Part shown: positions 29,623 through 32,271 of the stretch, one piece after another
Numbering within the stretch: position 1 is the stretch's first letter
Layout of the letters: each line of letters opens with the position of its first letter
Assembly: GCA_964599635.1 (NCBI GenBank)
Contig: CAZRGM010000004.1
Span: 1 to 32,271, forward strand
From: WJMT01 sp964599635
GTDB taxonomy: Bacteria > Acidobacteriota > Aminicenantia > Aminicenantales > Aminicenantaceae
DNA: 32,271 nt
Reading direction: 5' to 3'
Program-made: the position numbers and the translations under genes
The notes under the pieces: generated by a model
What the model was told of the DNA's origin: nothing
The model's input: only the letters and a program-made list of their open reading frames with translations
Database searches by the model: none

Positions 29623-30873
29623 TTACAAATCCTCCGGACTGGCTATTCTTCCTAGTATACAGGAGGCGGCCACCACCTGAGGACTCGCCAGATAATTTTT
29701 TCCTTTACCCTGTTTCCCAGCATAATTTCTATTGGCGGTACTGATCTGAGTTTCCCCTTCTCCCGTCAATCCGATATGCCCTTCAGCACACCCTCCACAT
29801 CCCTGGTTACTGATCACAGCCCCACTTTCAAATAAATCAGCCAGGATTCCTTCCTTTAATAATTCTGAATACACTCGCCGTGTCGTGGGGACGACTTTCA
29901 AGATCACCCCTTCCTTGACTTTTCTTCCCCTTAACACATCTGCAGCCGCTTTTAAGTCTTCAGTACGTCCGTTAGTGCAGGACCCAATGAATCCTGAATC
30001 GATGGAGACATCTCTTAAATCCTTGACATCCTTGACATTGGTAGGCTGGAAAGGAGCTGCGACTTTGGGCTTGAGACCTGATATGCTGATATGAATCTCC
30101 TGCGCATATTGAGCATTCGGATCTGCTTGTACGGGTCTGTACTTTTTCCCCGTTAAATTCTCCATCTCCTCTAAAAATCCTGGATTCGTTTCCGGGATAA
30201 AGCCAGTAATCCCTGCCATTTCTGTCACCATACTGCACAGGGTAATGCGCTGGGATAAAGAGAACTTTCGGACTGTCTTCCCATAAAATTCCACCGCTTT
30301 AAGAGCCGCTGTTTTGGTCCCCAATTGGCTGAGGATAAATAACGTTAAATCCTTAGCTGAAGAAGGGTATTTGATCTCTCCTTCCAGGATCACCTTGACT
30401 GTTTCAGGCACCTCAAACCAGGTTCGTCCAGTCCTAAAGGCAAAGGCGATATCCACATCTCCCATCCCCTGGCCAAAACATCCCACGGCTCCCAGGATAT
30501 TCAGGTGGCTGTCTGTGCCCACCAACGTAGTCCCTGAAGTCGCATGACCTTTTTCAATCATAACATGAGAACCTATTCCCTCTCCCACGTCATACACCTT
30601 TATTCCTTTTTTCCGAGCAAAATTCCTGCATATCTGCTCACTATCCGCATACCTCAAAGAACAGGCCGGCACGGAAAGATCAAATGTAAAAAAAGTCTTT
30701 TGATTATTTTCCACAGGATCTTCTCCATATTCCCTTTGGAAATTTTTTATCACATTGGGGCCCCCGAAATCCCGGGCCGTTCTTATGTCCAGCTCTATCC
30801 AGACGATCTTTCCAAGAGAGACTTTTTGTCGGGTATGGTTTTGAATTATTTTTTCAATTACCGTATGCGCCAT
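29623..30873 (-). CDS. leuC: Aconitase/isopropylmalate-isomerase-type large subunit (LeuC-like)
   Basis: A 416-residue large subunit of the archaeal-type LeuC/homoaconitase group, carrying the catalytic [4Fe-4S] cluster. Expected ligands are C299 (GSCTNGR), C359 and C362 (GCGGC). Other family blocks are VGTDSHLNILGAVGCFGQGMGDVD (118-141) and RTWFEVPETVKV. Length fits the shorter archaeal-type subfamily rather than the roughly 470-residue enterobacterial LeuC. With the LeuD-like gene it forms one enzyme. The neighbouring dehydrogenase looks more like isocitrate than isopropylmalate dehydrogenase, so the pair may work as an aconitase or on a related acid; leucine synthesis remains possible. AGGA precedes the ATG. 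Confidence 0.85.
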   Translation of the reverse strand: MAHTVIEKIIQNHTRQKVSLGKIVWIELDIRTARDFGGPNVIKNFQREYGEDPVENNQKTFFTFDLSVPACSLRYADSEQICRNFARKKGIKVYDVGEGIGSHVMIEKGHATSGTTLVGTDSHLNILGAVGCFGQGMGDVDIAFAFRTGRTWFEVPETVKVILEGEIKYPSSAKDLTLFILSQLGTKTAALKAVEFYGKTVRKFSLSQRITLCSMVTEMAGITGFIPETNPGFLEEMENLTGKKYRPVQADPNAQYAQEIHISISGLKPKVAAPFQPTNVKDVKDLRDVSIDSGFIGSCTNGRTEDLKAAADVLRGRKVKEGVILKVVPTTRRVYSELLKEGILADLFESGAVISNQGCGGCAEGHIGLTGEGETQISTANRNYAGKQGKGKNYLASPQVVAASCILGRIASPEDL

Positions 30874-30891
30874 TTTCCTGCCTTAATCATA

Positions 30892-30911
30892 AAAAATTAG
30901 GCCTATTTTTA
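30892..30911. other. Imperfect palindrome upstream of the leuC-like gene
   Basis: AAAAATTAGG / CCTATTTTTA around a GG-CC centre, 8 of 10 positions pairing. It overlaps the region just downstream of the candidate -10 at 30911-30916 and could be an operator, but the AT-rich composition makes chance likely. Confidence 0.25.
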
Positions 30912-30939
30912 TTATCACTCTCTATCCTGCATTATGCAA
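30911..30939 (-). promoter_or_regulatory. Candidate promoter for leuC-leuD-tsaB-rimI
   Basis: On the minus strand TTGCAT (30934-30939) and GATAAT (30911-30916) are separated by 17 bp. The -10 matches five of six consensus bases, the -35 only three. It would let the four downstream genes be expressed apart from the dehydrogenase gene, whose stop is at 30962. Confidence 0.3.
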
Positions 30940-30961
30940 GATTTTTTAAAAACACGGCCTC

Positions 30962-32077
30962 CTACAGCTTCTCAGCCACGGCCCTTGCCACATCCAGTGT
31001 GGTAGCTGTTCCCCCCAGATCATAGGTCCTTACTTTTCCTTCCTTGATTACCTCAGCAACCGCCCGTTCCAGCCTCTCTGCTTTTTTGTCTTCCCCCAGC
31101 CAGTCAAACATCATCTTCACGGCCAGCAACATGGCTGTGGGGTTCACCTTGTACATGCCTGTGTATTTGGGGGCTGAGCCATGGGTGGGCTCAAACACGG
31201 CATAGTCATCCCCTATGTTTCCGCTGCAGGCAAATCCGAGCCCTCCCACCAACTGAGCTGAAAGGTCTGAGATGATATCTCCGAACAGATTTTCCGCTAC
31301 CAGAACCGAATAATCCTGCGGATTTTTTACAAGCCACATAGCCATGGCATCTATATTTGTCTCCCAAAGCTCCACATCCCTGTATTCTTGAGCTGTTTTC
31401 CTTGCGATATCCAGGAAAAATCCCCCAGTTTCCCTCAATACGTTTGGTTTTTCAACCAAGGTGACGGATTTCCTGCCGTGCTCCCGGGCATACTCAAAAG
31501 CCTTCCTCACAATTCGGGTGCAGGCTTTTCGGGTCATGATCCGTGTGGAGACCGCTATGTCTTCATTGGGCACATCCATGAACTTTTTCATCTTGGGATG
31601 AAGGGAAAAAGCTTTTTTCACCTCATCTGGAATGGGCTGCCACTCCACGCCGGCATACATGCCCTCTGTGTTTTCACGAAAAATGACTAGGTCAATATCA
31701 TCCCGGTAATTCAGAGGATTTCCTGGATATGCTTTACAGGGCCTTAAATTGGTGTAAAGGTCAAACTCCTGCCTCAGCCGGACAATAGGGCTGAAATAAA
31801 CAAATCCCTTTCCTCTGAGTGAGGGATCCAACTCCCTGTCCGCATCCTCTTTGGGCTTGGAAGTGATGGCTCCGAAAAGACAGGCATCTGTTTCTTTGAG
31901 AAGCTTTAGGGTCCTCTCAGGCAAAGGATTCCCTTCCCTGCACCAGAACTCCCATCCGATATCTCCCTCAACATATTCCGCATCAAACTCGATTTTTTCA
32001 AGAACGATCCTAGCAGCTTCCACCACATCCTTCCCGACTCCATCTCCAGGTAAAACAGCTATTCTGTGCTTTGCCAT
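30962..32077 (-). CDS. Isocitrate/isopropylmalate dehydrogenase family enzyme, isocitrate-dehydrogenase-like
   Basis: A 371-residue beta-decarboxylating dehydrogenase. The ATG at 32077 is chosen because AAAGGAG lies seven bases upstream and MAKHRIAVLPGDGVGK is a normal family N-terminus; the frame stays open to 32119. Motifs: SPIVRLRQEFDLYTNLRP (96-113), FRENTEGMYAGVEW (133-146), metal aspartates in NLFGDIISDLSAQ (263-275), and HGSAPKYTGMYKVNP (299-313). The RENTEG-YAG form is that of isocitrate dehydrogenases; isopropylmalate dehydrogenases have RELTGGIYFG. K304-Y305 resemble the NADP-binding Lys-Tyr of E. coli isocitrate dehydrogenase. The asparagine that contacts isocitrate there (N115) is replaced by I98, so exact substrate is open. 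Confidence 0.87.
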   Translation of the reverse strand: MAKHRIAVLPGDGVGKDVVEAARIVLEKIEFDAEYVEGDIGWEFWCREGNPLPERTLKLLKETDACLFGAITSKPKEDADRELDPSLRGKGFVYFSPIVRLRQEFDLYTNLRPCKAYPGNPLNYRDDIDLVIFRENTEGMYAGVEWQPIPDEVKKAFSLHPKMKKFMDVPNEDIAVSTRIMTRKACTRIVRKAFEYAREHGRKSVTLVEKPNVLRETGGFFLDIARKTAQEYRDVELWETNIDAMAMWLVKNPQDYSVLVAENLFGDIISDLSAQLVGGLGFACSGNIGDDYAVFEPTHGSAPKYTGMYKVNPTAMLLAVKMMFDWLGEDKKAERLERAVAEVIKEGKVRTYDLGGTATTLDVARAVAEKL

Positions 32078-32180
32078 TTTATCTCTCCTTTCTTTAATAT
32101 TGCTTTCCCCATTCTCCATTCCCTGCTTTTTACATCTCGCCTTTTTCGCCTTAAACTTTTCTCGCTCTTTTTACCTGACT

Positions 32181-32271
32181 TATTCATAAAAAAATGGCGA
32201 TGTATCCATTATTATTTCATTTTCAGCGATCTGCATGATTTTTTCAAGAACAATGAACGGAACATTTTTCT
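32181..32271 (-). repeat. Family 2 repeat, second copy (cut by window edge)
   Basis: AAAAAAATGGCGAT at 32188-32201 with the flank TATTCAT (32181-32187) repeats 26840-26860 exactly. Further matches are TTTCAGCGAT (32221-32230), TTTTTTCAAGAACAATGA and AACATTTTTCT at the window end. The promoter-like pair TTGAAA (32242-32247), 17 bp, GAAAAT (32219-32224) is retained with the same spacing, pointing at the dehydrogenase gene about 100 bases away. The second terminal repeat lies beyond the window. Confidence 0.8.

Noticed and set aside
32059..32187. 42-codon very basic open frame on the minus strand upstream of the dehydrogenase, beginning at the repeat-borne ATG 32187
   Set aside because: No ribosome site, preceded by a T-run, in a purine-rich leader where Lys/Arg codons arise easily; it also overlaps the dehydrogenase start in another frame. 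A leader peptide is conceivable but unsupported.

Overview
The window looks like a chromosomal segment of an uncultured, Gram-negative-type bacterium with a fairly AT-rich genome. It encodes a full septal peptidoglycan machinery, a MurE with the meso-diaminopimelate motif DNPR, an MglA-type polarity GTPase, Tat- and Sec-exported proteins, and many TTG/GTG starts. Gene content and order would fit a lineage such as Aminicenantes or a relative of Acidobacteriota, but that placement is an impression only; no rRNA or tRNA gene is present to fix it.

Layout, left to right. 1-435 is non-coding and holds two copies, one cut by the window edge, of a structured repeat. 436-909 (-) is a LOG/TIGR00725-type Rossmann protein. 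1080-6000 (+) is a surface-polysaccharide cluster: two small proteins of unknown function, two tandem paralogous GT4 glycosyltransferases, a third GT4 enzyme, and an MglA-like GTPase with a basic tail. 6078-7601 (+) is comM. 7875-9139 (+) is a translationally coupled pair, a Tat-exported C_GCAxxG_C_C protein and a secreted DUF1080 protein.

26054 down to 9155 (-) is one very compact dcw operon: mraZ, rsmH, ftsL, ftsI, murE, murF, mraY, murD, ftsW, murG, murC, ftsQ, ftsA, ftsZ, and then unexpectedly hutI overlapping the end of ftsZ. murB and ddl, often found between murC and ftsQ, are absent. The operon has a textbook sigma70-type promoter (TTGACA, 17 bp, TATATT) followed at once by three GGGA(C/A) boxes at exact 10-bp spacing, the probable MraZ operator. 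Upstream in the same direction are a Nudix hydrolase and a DUF2007 protein.

26841-27175 is a non-coding island made of two different repeats. Then come truA (+) and, convergent to it, a minus-strand set: an isocitrate-dehydrogenase-like enzyme, a LeuC/LeuD-like hydro-lyase pair, tsaB and rimI. The window ends inside a second copy of the 26841 repeat.

The most novel material is in the repeats. Family 1 (1-80, 253-393, 26985-27152) is a 137-nt core that folds into a long nested stem with a possible pseudoknot; the two full copies differ at 10 positions, and several of those differences are compensatory base-pair changes. Family 2 (26840-26965 and 32181-end) has a perfect 14-bp terminal inverted repeat in its complete copy, and both copies point the same way directly upstream of a minus-strand gene with a conserved promoter-like pair inside.
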